A stretch of DNA of 64,000 bases from Rhodoligotrophos sp. CJ14 (GCF_038811545.1 NZ_CP133319.1:3005516-3069515), one strand, 5' to 3'; counted from the first letter of the stretch, positions 15,346 to 24,627 are shown. Program-made: numbers and translations. The notes: a model not told the origin generated them from the sequence alone.

Positions 15346-16840
15346 CCATCTCGAAGCCGACGACCGCACTCTCGTCCGCACCTATTGCGCGGACAATCCC
15401 CGACTTTCGGCGGGCGCGCTGAGCGCCGCCCGGCATTTCCTGAAGTGGGCACGCGCGCGGAAGATCCCGATCAGAGACCTCGACGCATCGGCCGTTGATC
15501 GGTTCTTGCGCCATCGCTGCCGCTGCGACCGCTACAGCCCTACCCAGTTGAAGTGCCCCGTGTATGCGGCCGACACGCGCCGGTTTCTTCGATATCTGGA
15601 AGATTCCGGGGTGGTCATGATTGCCGATGATGTCGCACGGCTCGGGCAATATCTGCAGGCCTATGCCGGGAAGCTCAGCGCCGCCCGTTACAGCGAAGTG
15701 ACTTATTCGATGCGACTGAGCCAGGCCCGCCATTTCGCGGAATGGGCGCTGCAGATGCGTGTTCCGGCCCACGGGATCGACGATGCCATTGGCGACCAAT
15801 TCGCACATCATGATTGTCGCTGCGGGATCAAGACCAAGCGCGGCAAACGGGTCGAAGGTTCCGGCATCAGGGATCGTCGTCGTGGCGCTCGTGCTTTTGT
15901 CCGGTTCCTGCGGGAGCAGAGTTTGATCCCGCCCGCAGCGCCTGACTGTGTCACCGCCTGCGATCCGCGCCTGACCGAGTTCTCGGAATGGCTACGCCGC
16001 GAACGTGGGGTAACGTCCGAGACCGTGCGGCGCTATGTGAACGAAGCGGGCCGCTGGCTGGATCGCCTTGTGGCAGCCCAGAAGGATTACGACGCGGCGG
16101 CAATCCGGTCGATCGTTCTGGATCAGGGCGAAGAGCGCTCCCGATCATCCGTGCGCATGACGGTCACCGTGCTGCGCTCCTTCCTGCGCTTCACCATCAT
16201 TCAAGGTGAATGCGCCCCGTCGCTCCTCCATGCGGTGCCACCCGCTGTTCGTCGCAGGCTTTCGACCGTCCCGCGCACCATACCCACCGCAAAGATCGAA
16301 GAGATCATAGCCTCCTGTCGCACCGATACGCCGGTCGAGATACGGGACCGCGCTATTCTTCTCCTCCTCGCCCGGCTGGCCCTGCGCGCGGGAGATATCT
16401 GGCAGCTGCGCCTGTCCGACATCGACTGGCGCGCGAGCCGGTTGCGATTGCATGGCAAGGACAGACGGGGTGTCTTGATGCCCCTGCCGCAGGATGCAGG
16501 CGATGCGCTGCTGGCCTATATCGAGAATGCGCGTCCGGTGGTCGCCACGGACAGGGTTTTTCTCCGAACCCAGGCCCCTTTCACCCCGCTGCGATCCGCC
16601 GCCGAGATCGCCGGGATCGTTTCCCGTGTACTTAACCGGGGCGGCTTCGCTGGCTTGCCGACCGGCTCACATGTATTTCGCCATTCACTGGCGTCGGCCT
16701 GGTTGCGCGGCGGTGCGGATCTCGACCAGATCGGTGTCGCGCTGCGCCACACCTCGCGCGATACGACATCGATCTATGCGAAGGTAGATGTGGAGATGCT
16801 GGCAGACGTGGCTCAGCCATGGCCGGGGTGTGCATCATGA
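15314..16840 (+). CDS. RIT tyrosine recombinase 1
   Basis: 508 aa, the longest of the trio. It has two core-binding-like N-terminal regions (with Cys/His-containing insertions HRCRCDRYSPTQLKCP and HHDCRCGIKTKRG) and a C-terminal catalytic domain with Arg in ARLALRAGDIWQLRLSDID, HVFRHSLAS (HxxR), LRHTSRDTTSIYAKV (His...Tyr nucleophile). The Cys/His clusters are unusual and might bind zinc. ATG 15314 lies in the inverted repeat; an in-frame start at 15275 is also possible. Its stop overlaps the second recombinase start. Confidence 0.9.
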   Translation: MNSPSNSPLGGHLEADDRTLVRTYCADNPRLSAGALSAARHFLKWARARKIPIRDLDASAVDRFLRHRCRCDRYSPTQLKCPVYAADTRRFLRYLEDSGVVMIADDVARLGQYLQAYAGKLSAARYSEVTYSMRLSQARHFAEWALQMRVPAHGIDDAIGDQFAHHDCRCGIKTKRGKRVEGSGIRDRRRGARAFVRFLREQSLIPPAAPDCVTACDPRLTEFSEWLRRERGVTSETVRRYVNEAGRWLDRLVAAQKDYDAAAIRSIVLDQGEERSRSSVRMTVTVLRSFLRFTIIQGECAPSLLHAVPPAVRRRLSTVPRTIPTAKIEEIIASCRTDTPVEIRDRAILLLLARLALRAGDIWQLRLSDIDWRASRLRLHGKDRRGVLMPLPQDAGDALLAYIENARPVVATDRVFLRTQAPFTPLRSAAEIAGIVSRVLNRGGFAGLPTGSHVFRHSLASAWLRGGADLDQIGVALRHTSRDTTSIYAKVDVEMLADVAQPWPGCAS

Positions 16841-17748
16841 TGCATCACCATGTCGACCGCTTCGTCCGTCTCAACCGCGCCCTCGGAATGAAGTTTGCCG
16901 CGCAGGAGACATCCCTGCACGCTTTTGCGGATTTTACCGCAGAACGATCCATCACGCACGTGACGGCCGCGCTGATACTGGAATGGGCCGGTGGCGCATC
17001 GACGCCGGATGCCGCGCAGGCCCGGTTTGATCGCGCTCGCGCGCTCGCGGTGTTCCTGCATGCGGAAGATGCGCAGCACGAGATTCCGGCGATGGGCCTG
17101 CTGGGCCGTTCACGACGACGGCGACCCGCCCCGCATATTCTGAGGCGGGACCAGATCAGTCGGATCATGCAGGAAGCGCTTCTGGTGCCCGGTCTGACGC
17201 CGATCAGCCCGCTGACATACCACAACCTGTTCGGGCTGCTTGCTTCGACAGGCTTGCGGATTTCGGAAGCCTTGTCCCTGCAGCGCGATGACCTGACAGA
17301 GGACGGTCTCATGATCCGCAAAGGCAAGTTCGGCAAAAGCCGCCTCGTGCCGATACATCCTTCAACCCGCGCCGCTCTGGACCGGTATCTCGATGCCCGC
17401 AACAGCATGCGCAATGCGAGTGATGACCTCTTCGTTCTGGGCCATGGCCGTGCCCCGACGGCGACCAGGGTTTACGTGGTCTTTGTTCAGATCGTGCGCA
17501 AGCTCGGCTATCGCAACCCGACAGGTCCTGGCCCCCGTGTGCACGATCTGCGCCATACATTCGCGGTGCGGTCTCTCGAAGCTTGCGGGACCGATCCACA
17601 GGCGGTCTTGCGGCACATGAAGGCTCTGAGCACCTATCTCGGCCATGTCGATATCGCCAATACCTACTGGTATCTTGAGGCCACGCCGGTCCTGCTGAAG
17701 ATAATCGCGTCGACTGCCGAAGAGACCTGGATCGGAGGTGTGGCATGA
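16837..17748 (+). CDS. RIT tyrosine recombinase 2
   Basis: 303 aa from ATG 16837 (ATG 16840 or 16819 also possible). Phage-integrase-type catalytic domain: LLASTGLRISEALSLQRDDL (catalytic Arg), KSRLVPIHPSTRAALDRYL (Lys on the beta hairpin), VHDLRHTFAV (HxxR), STYLGHVDIANTYWYLEA (His and Tyr nucleophile). Overlaps recombinase 1 by four bases and recombinase 3 by four bases, showing one translationally coupled unit. Probably acts with the other two on the element ends. Confidence 0.9.
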   Translation: MMHHHVDRFVRLNRALGMKFAAQETSLHAFADFTAERSITHVTAALILEWAGGASTPDAAQARFDRARALAVFLHAEDAQHEIPAMGLLGRSRRRRPAPHILRRDQISRIMQEALLVPGLTPISPLTYHNLFGLLASTGLRISEALSLQRDDLTEDGLMIRKGKFGKSRLVPIHPSTRAALDRYLDARNSMRNASDDLFVLGHGRAPTATRVYVVFVQIVRKLGYRNPTGPGPRVHDLRHTFAVRSLEACGTDPQAVLRHMKALSTYLGHVDIANTYWYLEATPVLLKIIASTAEETWIGGVA

Positions 17749-18749
17749 CCCCGCTCGCTCCCGACCTTTCAGCCTTCCTGCAAACCCACCTCCCGGGCGA
17801 ATGCGGAGCAAGCCGACATACCATCGCGGCCTATGCCCATGCATTCACCCTCCTATTGCGTTTCGCCGCCGGGCGGCTCAAGCGAACCCCTTCCGAACTT
17901 GCCATCGAGGACCTCGACGTTCAGATGGTCAGGGCGTTCCTCGAACACATCGAAGAAGGGCGTGCCAATTCAGTCCGGTCTCGCAACGCGCGACTGGCGG
18001 CGATCAAATCGTTCTTCCGCTTCGTCGAGCACCGGCACGCGGTATGCCTTGAGCAGGCGATGATGATCCGGGCCATGCCGATCAAGCGGACAGAAGCCAA
18101 GCTGATCGACTATCTCACCAAGGAAGAAGTCCGAGCCTTGCTTGCGGCACCGAACCGCCACACGCCAGGTGGATTGCGGGACCGGGCCATGCTGCATCTG
18201 GCCTACGCAGCAGGGTTGAGGGCCTCCGAGTTGCTCGCGGTGCGGATGAATGACTTTCCCGAGGGGTCGTTTTCCAGCGTGCGGATTCTGGGCAAGGGGC
18301 GACGCGAGCGCATCCTGCCTCTCTGGAAAGAGACCCAGTCTACCATTCGCGCTTGGCTGGCCGTCCGCCTAAGCAATGTGGGGCCTGAACTGTTCCTGAA
18401 CCGTGATGGCCGTCAGATGACGCGGGACGGGTTCGCCTACAGGCTCAGGCAGCATGTGGCGACAGCAGAACGCTCGGCCCCGTCGATCGCCGCAAAGCGC
18501 GTCACCCCGCATGTGTTGCGGCACAGCTGCGCCATGCATACGCTTCAGGCCACGGGCGATATCCGCAAGGTCGCGCTCTGGCTCGGTCATGCCAGCATCC
18601 AGACGACGGAGATATATCTGCGCGCGGATCCGACCGAGAAGCTCGCGCTTCTGGATGCGCATCATGCTCCGCTGATCAAACCCGGCAAGTTCCGGGAACC
18701 CTCGGACAAGCTGATGCAGATATTGGCCGTCGCCACACAGAGATCCTGA
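17745..18749 (+). CDS. RIT tyrosine recombinase 3
   Basis: 334 aa. SAM-like N-terminal core-binding domain (HTIAAYAHAFTLLLRFAAG...RNARLAAIKSFFRFVEHR), then the catalytic domain with YAAGLRASELLAVRMNDF (Arg), KGRRERILPLWKET (Lys), TPHVLRHSCAMHTL (HxxR), LGHASIQTTEIYLRA (His, Tyr). Closest in appearance to XerC/D-type integrases. ATGA overlap with recombinase 2. Ends 40 bases before the convergent primase-helicase gene. Confidence 0.9.
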   Translation: MTPLAPDLSAFLQTHLPGECGASRHTIAAYAHAFTLLLRFAAGRLKRTPSELAIEDLDVQMVRAFLEHIEEGRANSVRSRNARLAAIKSFFRFVEHRHAVCLEQAMMIRAMPIKRTEAKLIDYLTKEEVRALLAAPNRHTPGGLRDRAMLHLAYAAGLRASELLAVRMNDFPEGSFSSVRILGKGRRERILPLWKETQSTIRAWLAVRLSNVGPELFLNRDGRQMTRDGFAYRLRQHVATAERSAPSIAAKRVTPHVLRHSCAMHTLQATGDIRKVALWLGHASIQTTEIYLRADPTEKLALLDAHHAPLIKPGKFREPSDKLMQILAVATQRS

Positions 18750-18766
18750 CTGATCGGGCAGAATTG

Positions 18767-18789
18767 GCGTCCCGCTTTCGGCGGGGCGC
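18767..18789. terminator. Hairpin between convergent recombinase and primase-helicase genes
   Basis: GCGTCCCGC (18767-18775) and GCGGGGCGC (18781-18789) form a strong stem with loop TTTCG, touching the stop codon of the minus-strand gene. It lacks a T-tract, so termination is only inferred from the position between convergent genes. Confidence 0.4.
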
Positions 18790-21230
18790 TATTCCATCAC
18801 ATAGCCGAGCGCCCGATAACCGGTTCTTCGTTTGGCGGCCATCTTGGCAAGGACCGGGACCGAACTGTCGACATAGTCAACCACCAGCACGTCTTTCTTT
18901 TCGTCGTGCCGCCGATGCAACCTGCCGACATATTGCGCCAACGTGCCTTTCCAGGCGATCGGCATGGTCAGGAACAGGGCATCGAGCCGGGCGTCATCAA
19001 AGCCCTCGCCGATATAGCGCCCTGTCGCGAGGATCAGCCGTTCCTCATCGTCATCGACATTCAGCGCCGCATGCGCGGCCTTCCGGTCCTTTGCGGACAT
19101 GCCGCCACGGAGTACGACAATGTTCTTCGCAAATCGGGAGAACCGCTGCTTGAGATACTCAAGGTGATCCTTCCGCTCAGTCAGTACGATCGGTGAGCGT
19201 TTGGCCTCAAGCGATTTCAGCACGTCATTGAAGATCAGATCGTTTCGGGCTTCGTCCTCCGCCAAAGCGGCATAGATCGCGGGCATGGACGGGCGTTCGG
19301 CCATGGCGAGGGCCTCCGGCAATCTAAATCTCGTGTGACGTTCCCGCGCCCGATGGTGAATGCCGCTTTCTGCGGCCTGTGATTTGGCACTCACTTGATG
19401 GCGCACCGGACCGCATTGCATGAAGATGATCGGGTGATGCCCGTCTTTTCGGGCGACCGTTGCCGACAATCCCGTGACATAGCGCGCCTTCGATCTGCGG
19501 GCGACAAGCTCAAAGCTTGCAGCGGACAGGTGATGGCACTCATCAACGACAAGATGGCCGTAATCGGCAACGATATCGTCAACTTCGCCCTTGCGAACCA
19601 GGCTCTGGATCAGCGCCACGTCGATCACACCGGTGGGTTTGCGCTTTCCGGCGCCAATGGTGCCGATCTGCTTCGGGTCGATCTGCAGAAAGGACCGAAG
19701 GCGCTCAACCCATTGGCTAAGGAGTTCGCGACGGTGAACCAGAACCAGCGTACCGCGGCCACGATGTGCGATCAGCGCCGAGGCCACGACCGTCTTGCCG
19801 AATGCGGTCGTGGCGGCAAGCACGCCGGTATCGTGTTCGGCCAATGCGTCAAACGCTCGCGATTGCGGCTGGCGAAGTTCGCCACGGAAGCGGACCGTCG
19901 CCGGCAAGCGGGTTCCGTCTTCGCGCAAATCGTCCAGATCGGCTGTCGCACCGTGATCGGACAGGAATCCGATCGCTTCGTCGAAGCTGCCGCGCGGCAG
20001 GGCGACGTGTCGGGGATGCAGTTCGGCACAGGACACAATTCGCGGCTTGCCGAATGTCGGCAGTCGCATCGCCTGCGCGCGATAGAATTCAGGGTTCTGG
20101 AACGCGGCCAACCGCACCAGTTGGGCAATCATGGCCGAAGGCAGCTCCGAACGGTCGATATAGACCTGGTCTGCGAGCGTCACCTTGATGGTCGGTGGAA
20201 CGGGAACATCGAGGCGGCGCGCCGTGCTGCGACGTGACGGAGACATCTTCCAGGGTTCGTCTGCCTGTTCGTCATCCACCGGCATGCGCACGCCCAGCAC
20301 CCGCCCGGAAAGCTCGGCGGCTTCGACGAGCTTGGTCACCGCTGCCGCCGACAATCTCGGCAGAGAGGACAAATAGGCCCACTGATCGTCATATGGCCGC
20401 ATGCCCGCGTCCACAAAGACGCTGTTGCCAGCCTTGCGCGCAGTGCTCTGGAGCGGCAGTGCGATCAGGTTTCCGAAGCCGCCAAGCGGCATGATATCCT
20501 GGTTTGGAAACAGCCGGTCATAGGAAGCAAAGCCGATTTCCGGCCGCCGTTCCATCGTTTCCGTGATCAGAACCGACCCAAGCTGGCGTGCCAGACGGGC
20601 GGCTACCGGTTCGGAGAAGAAGATCCAGATATGACCGCCGTTCCCAGACCTCGATCGTTCCAGCGCTGCAGGAACTCCCTTTGCCCGACAGGTTTCGAGC
20701 AGCGCATTGGCGTCTTCCGCCCAGGATGCCTTGTCAAAATCCGCCGCCAGGAACCAGCACGTATCACCCGATAGCAGCGGATAGACGCCGGCGACAAAAT
20801 CTCCGCTTCGGCCATCATCACCGCGCAGGTGTTTTTCAATGGCGCTTTCGTCCAGCGGGATGAACTTCTGATGGGGGCATTCGCCACATTTGACCTTCGG
20901 CTTGCCGCATATGCCCTTCACCCATTCGTTGGCACAAGCAGGCGAATATCCTGAGCGACCGGTCTTCCTGTTTTCCCATCGCACCGGGAATACGTCAGGC
21001 CGACCGGTGAACAGGCGGCGGAACAGATCAACCTTTTCGTGCGACGGCGAGGCATTCGTGACGGGGGCGTTCTCGAAGGAGGGCTGTTTCACAGTTGGCA
21101 CGGGCTCTGCAACGAGACGAACCTCAAGTGCCTCCATCTCGCGCTGAAGCTCACGCCGCTCGGCATCCAGATCGGCCAGGCGCGCTCGAACCCGCGCCAG
21201 GTTCGCCTCAATATCGCTCTTGTCGGTCAC
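18789..21230 (-). CDS. TOTE-type archaeo-eukaryotic primase fused to SF2 helicase
   Basis: About 813 aa from GTG 21230 (GGTGGA upstream); starts at 21269 or 21305 would add up to 25 residues reaching the inverted repeat. Order: a short coiled coil (DIEANLARVRARLADLDAERRELQREMEAL); a cysteine-containing segment (CANEWVKGICGKPKVKCGECPH), probably zinc-binding; an archaeo-eukaryotic primase domain with FLAADFDK (catalytic D-x-D), SRSGNGGHIWIFF and LFPNQDIMP; then an SF2 helicase with TAFGKTVVASALI (Walker A), VVDECHHLS (DECH), GLSATVAR and ATGRYIGEGFDDARLD...YVGRLHRR. This matches primase-helicases described in TOTE conflict systems, thought to act against invading DNA or transcripts. It occupies the RIT element, convergent with its recombinases. 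No nuclease domain is present. Confidence 0.85.
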   Translation of the reverse strand: MTDKSDIEANLARVRARLADLDAERRELQREMEALEVRLVAEPVPTVKQPSFENAPVTNASPSHEKVDLFRRLFTGRPDVFPVRWENRKTGRSGYSPACANEWVKGICGKPKVKCGECPHQKFIPLDESAIEKHLRGDDGRSGDFVAGVYPLLSGDTCWFLAADFDKASWAEDANALLETCRAKGVPAALERSRSGNGGHIWIFFSEPVAARLARQLGSVLITETMERRPEIGFASYDRLFPNQDIMPLGGFGNLIALPLQSTARKAGNSVFVDAGMRPYDDQWAYLSSLPRLSAAAVTKLVEAAELSGRVLGVRMPVDDEQADEPWKMSPSRRSTARRLDVPVPPTIKVTLADQVYIDRSELPSAMIAQLVRLAAFQNPEFYRAQAMRLPTFGKPRIVSCAELHPRHVALPRGSFDEAIGFLSDHGATADLDDLREDGTRLPATVRFRGELRQPQSRAFDALAEHDTGVLAATTAFGKTVVASALIAHRGRGTLVLVHRRELLSQWVERLRSFLQIDPKQIGTIGAGKRKPTGVIDVALIQSLVRKGEVDDIVADYGHLVVDECHHLSAASFELVARRSKARYVTGLSATVARKDGHHPIIFMQCGPVRHQVSAKSQAAESGIHHRARERHTRFRLPEALAMAERPSMPAIYAALAEDEARNDLIFNDVLKSLEAKRSPIVLTERKDHLEYLKQRFSRFAKNIVVLRGGMSAKDRKAAHAALNVDDDEERLILATGRYIGEGFDDARLDALFLTMPIAWKGTLAQYVGRLHRRHDEKKDVLVVDYVDSSVPVLAKMAAKRRTGYRALGYVME

Positions 21231-21307
21231 TCGTGATTTCCACCCAGTCTCTTCCGTCCCGCCCAGCATAATGCGCGGAAGAGACTGGCGTAAGAAGGTT
21301 GGCATGA

Positions 21308-21465
21308 CCGCCGAGCGGAGAGTTCGAGGGGGAGTTCATGAGGGGATGTCCTTCTGCGGTTGAGAGCAGAGGCATCATGATTATCCAAAGCGGAAACCCG
21401 AAAATGAATCAGAAGAACAACACCTTGAAACCCCGAACTCAGCATAACGCCGACGCGGCATATTA
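21308..21465 (-). repeat. Right terminal inverted repeat of the RIT element (158 bp)
   Basis: Reverse complement of the left repeat. It probably contains, on the minus strand, the promoter of the primase-helicase gene, and on the plus strand an ATG (21404) in frame with the 3' half of the strawberry-notch gene, so the repeat could give that fragment a new start. Confidence 0.92.
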
Positions 21466-21466
21466 T

Positions 21467-23257
21467 GTCCTTGACTACCTTGCCCATTCCTTCCCGGTGC
21501 AGCTCTACGAGCCCTTCACCGACAGCGAGGGCAATCTATCGTCGCGTCCGGTCTATCGTGATGGCCAGCCCGTCGAAAGTCGTGAGGCGGTCGCCCGGCG
21601 CAACGCGCTGATCGAGAAGCTCGCCAGCCTGCCACCCGTGCCGGGCGCGCTCGACCAGATCGTCCAGCATTTCGGGATTGATACCGTCGCCGAGGTCACC
21701 GGCCGATCGCGCCGGATCATCCGAAAAACGAGCCCGGGCGGTGTCGATCGACTCGTGGTCGAGAACCGTGCGGCGGCCGCCAATCTCGCCGAGACGCAGG
21801 CCTTCATGGATGATCAGAAGCGCATCCTGATCTTCTCGGACGCCGGCGGGACCGGCCGCAGCTACCACGCCGAATTGTCAGCGCGGAATACGCGGCTGCG
21901 CGTCCATTATCTGCTCGAACCCGGCTGGAAAGCGGATGCCGCCATTCAGGGGCTCGGCCGAACGCACCGGACGAACCAGGCGCAGCCGCCCTTGTTCCGG
22001 CCGATCGCGACCGACGTGAAGGCCGAAAAGCGCTTCTTCTCGACCATCGCCCGCCGCCTGGACACGCTGGGCGCGATCACGCGCGGCCAGCGCCAGACCG
22101 GCGGCCAGGGTCTCTTCCGGCCCGAGGACAATCTGGAGTCGCACTATGCCCGCGATGCGCTGCGCCAGCTCTATCTGCTGCTGGTGCGCGGCAAGGTCGA
22201 GGGCTGCTCGCTCGACCGTTTCGAAGCCGCCACCGGCCTGAAGCTGATGGATTCCACCGGCATCAAGGACGATCTGCCGCCGATCACGACCTTCCTCAAT
22301 CGACTGCTCGCACTCACCATCGAGCTTCAGGGCATCCTCTTCACCGCTTTCGAGCAATTGCTCAATGCGAAGATCGAGGGCGCTATCGCGTCTGGAACCT
22401 ATGATGTCGGACTGGAGACGCTGACGGCGGAGCGGTTCACGGTGACCGACCGTCAGACCATCTACACGCATCCGGGCACCGGCGCGCAGACGCAGCTCCT
22501 CACCATCACACAGCGCGAGCGCAACCATCCGGTCACGCTCACTGCCGCTCTGGATCACCTCGGCGATCCCCGCGCGAAGCTCCTGATCAACGAGCGATCC
22601 GGGCGCGCAGCCGTCCAGATCCCGACCACCAGCGTCATGCTCGACGATGGCGAGGTCGAACGCCGCGTTCGTCTGCTCCGTCCGATGGAGGCGCACAATG
22701 TCCCGGTCCGGATGATGGGCGAGACCCATTGGATCGAAGCGGGCAATGATGTCTTCGCCGAGGCCTGGAATGCCGAGGTCGCGGAGGTGCCGGAATTCTC
22801 CGACTCGACCATCCATATCGTCACCGGCCTGCTGCTGCCGATCTGGAAGCGGCTGCCCAACGAATCCACCCGCGTCTATCGGCTCCAAACCGATGAAGGC
22901 GAGCGGATCATCGGTCGCAAGGTCTCGCCGGCCTGGGCCGCCAATGCAACCGCGACCGGAACGACTTCGCTCGCGCCGGACGATGCGTTCATGGCACTGA
23001 TGGATGGCCGCACGATCCTCGACCTCGCCGAGGGTCTGCAGCTTCGCCGCAGCCGCGTCATGGGCGCCAACCGGATCGAGCTCACCGGCTTCGACGACAC
23101 CATGCGCGAGCGTCTCACCGCCTATGGCCTCTTCCACGAGATCATCTCCTGGAAGCTGCGCATGTTCGTTCCGGTCGCTGACAACGGACCGGTTGTCCTC
23201 GCCAGGCTGCTCGACCGCTATCCGGTCGAGCGCGTCGGCGAACGGGAGGCCGCGTAA
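21467..23257 (+). pseudogene. Strawberry-notch-like helicase, 3' part after the RIT element
   Basis: Resumes with VLDYLAHSFPVQLYEPFTDSEG, directly continuing the frame broken at 15160. Contains the second helicase lobe and the SNO C-terminal domain: RRIIRKTSPGG, ILIFSDAGGTGRSYHAELS, VHYLLEPGWKADAAIQGLGRTHRTNQAQPPLFRP (motif VI region), then KRFFSTIARRLDTLGAITRGQRQTGGQGLF. It ends overlapping the Toprim gene by one base (TAATG). Read from ATG 21404 in the repeat, a 617-residue product (MNQKNNTLKP...) is possible, so a truncated protein may still be made. Confidence 0.9.
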
Positions 23258-24297
23258 TGGTGCGTCACGATGCCTCGGACCTCGCGATCCGTCTCGGCCG
23301 GCAGGCCGAGGCGGTGTGCCGCTATTACCTGTCCTCGGGCAACCGTGCCGGTCGCTACTGGGTAGTGGGCGATGTCCGCAACGCGCCCGGCCGCTCCATG
23401 TTCGTCCGTCTTACCGGCCCGGAAACCGGCAAAGGCGCGGCCGGTAAGTTCACCGATGCCGCAACCGGCGAACATGGCGACCTGCTCGACGTCATCCGCG
23501 AGACGCTGGGCCTGGTAGACTTCAAGGACGTGGCCGAAGAAGCACGGCGTTTCCTCTCTCTCCCGCATCCCGAACCGCAGGAAAGACCACGGAACGCTCA
23601 TATCCATCCCGCAGCATCTGGGTCGCCGGAAGCGTCGCGGCGGCTTTTCGCCATGTCGCAGCCGATCAGCGGCACACTTGCAGAAACGTATTTCCGCAAT
23701 CGCGGCATTACGGCTTTGCACGGAACCGGAAGTCTGCGCTTCCATCCGCGCTGCTATTATCGGCCTGACGAGCATTCGCCCACTGAGACCTGGCCGGCGA
23801 TCGTCGCTGCCGTCACCGATCTTGCCGGGCGACAGACCGGCGCGCATCGCACCTGGCTCAACCCGGACGGCTTGGACAAGGCGCCTGTCGAGACACCGCG
23901 GCGGGCGATGGGCGATCTTCTCGGCCATGCGGTCCGTTTCGGGATCACCGGTGAGGTGCTCGCCGCCGGCGAAGGGATCGAGACCGTGCTATCACCCCGC
24001 ATGGTCTTGCCCCATATGCCGATGCTGGCAGCACTCTCGGCCGCACACCTCGCCGCCATCCTGTTCCCGACGTCGCTGCGGAGGCTCTATGTCCTCAGAG
24101 ATCGCGACCCGGCGGGGGACGTTGCGAGAGACAGCCTGATCGCCAGAGCTGAAAGCGTCGGCATCGAAGCCGTTGGATTGTCGCCAATGCGTGGGGACTT
24201 CAACCAGGATCTGCGCGAAGCCGGCGCCGATGCCTTGCGGGCGGCCTTGAAGGACCAGCTTCTTCCTGAGGATGTCGCCCGGTTCATGGAGGGCTGA
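23257..24297 (+). CDS. Toprim-domain protein (plasmid primase-like)
   Basis: 346 aa. The N-terminal part (LAIRLGRQAEAVCRYYLSSGNRAGRYWVVGDV...SMFVRLTG...GKFTDAATGEHGDLLDVI) resembles the zinc-less primase-associated N-domain in mobile Toprim proteins. The C-terminal Toprim core has GEGIETVLS (catalytic Glu) and LYVLRDRDPAGDVARD (D-x-D). It likely works on DNA ends or in priming of the transferred strand; the activity cannot be proven from sequence. Overlaps the preceding helicase frame by one base, so the two are meant to be co-expressed; the RIT insertion may have polar effects on it. Confidence 0.85.
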   Translation: MVRHDASDLAIRLGRQAEAVCRYYLSSGNRAGRYWVVGDVRNAPGRSMFVRLTGPETGKGAAGKFTDAATGEHGDLLDVIRETLGLVDFKDVAEEARRFLSLPHPEPQERPRNAHIHPAASGSPEASRRLFAMSQPISGTLAETYFRNRGITALHGTGSLRFHPRCYYRPDEHSPTETWPAIVAAVTDLAGRQTGAHRTWLNPDGLDKAPVETPRRAMGDLLGHAVRFGITGEVLAAGEGIETVLSPRMVLPHMPMLAALSAAHLAAILFPTSLRRLYVLRDRDPAGDVARDSLIARAESVGIEAVGLSPMRGDFNQDLREAGADALRAALKDQLLPEDVARFMEG

Positions 24298-24627
24298 GGG
24301 AGATCGGCAGGAGAAGACGCGCGCCGACCGTCCATCTTCACCTGCCGTCTTCGGACATCGGTGCGATTCCTGCCTGTCGTGGAGGCAGCGCCCACGGCCT
24401 TCTCGAGAGGGCGATCGGCCCACAAACGCGCCGGTCAGGCAATGGCCGCGTCCGGCTAATTTCCGCCGGCGAGGACGAGCCTCGCCTTTGCATCGCGAAG
24501 CAAATTAGCCGGACACGGCCATCAAGACCCTCGCGCGAGCGCGAGGACTGCCAGCCCGTCCCGCCCGTGGGCTTTCGACGCCTGCGAAGGCCGCGATGGG
24601 CGCGGCTTCAAACGAAGGAAGCACCCG
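24298..24627. other. Intergenic region between Toprim and DUF2493 genes
   Basis: 330 bases with no supported gene. It holds the long inverted repeat at 24442-24522 and, nearer the next gene, GCCCGTCCCGCCCGTGGGC (24553-24571), a GCCC/GGGC hairpin followed by TTTCG, similar in layout to leaders at 6.8-10.1 kb. Confidence 0.4.
24442..24522. repeat. Long inverted repeat (21-bp arms) with an inner hairpin
   Basis: Arms 24442-24462 and 24502-24522 are reverse complements with one mismatch in 21. Within the 39-base spacer, GGCGAGG (24468-24474) pairs with CCTCGCC (24480-24486). The arms contain the AT-rich run GGCTAATTT/AAATTAGCC in otherwise GC-rich DNA. It lies in the 330-base gap between the Toprim and DUF2493 genes. 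Possible roles include a transcription stop, a single-strand origin or another replication/transfer site; the sequence alone does not decide. Confidence 0.7.

Larger units (their letters stand above)
15161..21466. mobile_element. RIT (recombinase-in-trio) element carrying a TOTE-type primase-helicase
   Basis: About 6.3 kb inserted inside the strawberry-notch gene. Coding sequence on the left (…Glu-Tyr-Val-Leu at 15155-15166) continues after 21466 on the right (Tyr-Val-Leu-Asp-Tyr at 21464 on), which defines the limits to within a few bases. It is bounded by perfect 158-bp inverted repeats (15188-15345 and 21308-21465) and encodes three overlapping tyrosine recombinases in the order typical of RIT elements, then a convergent gene for a primase-helicase. 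TATTAT occurs at both junctions (15162-15167, 21461-21466). A 20-bp palindrome-like site sits just outside the left repeat. RIT elements normally carry only the recombinases, so the fourth gene is unusual. Confidence 0.88.
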
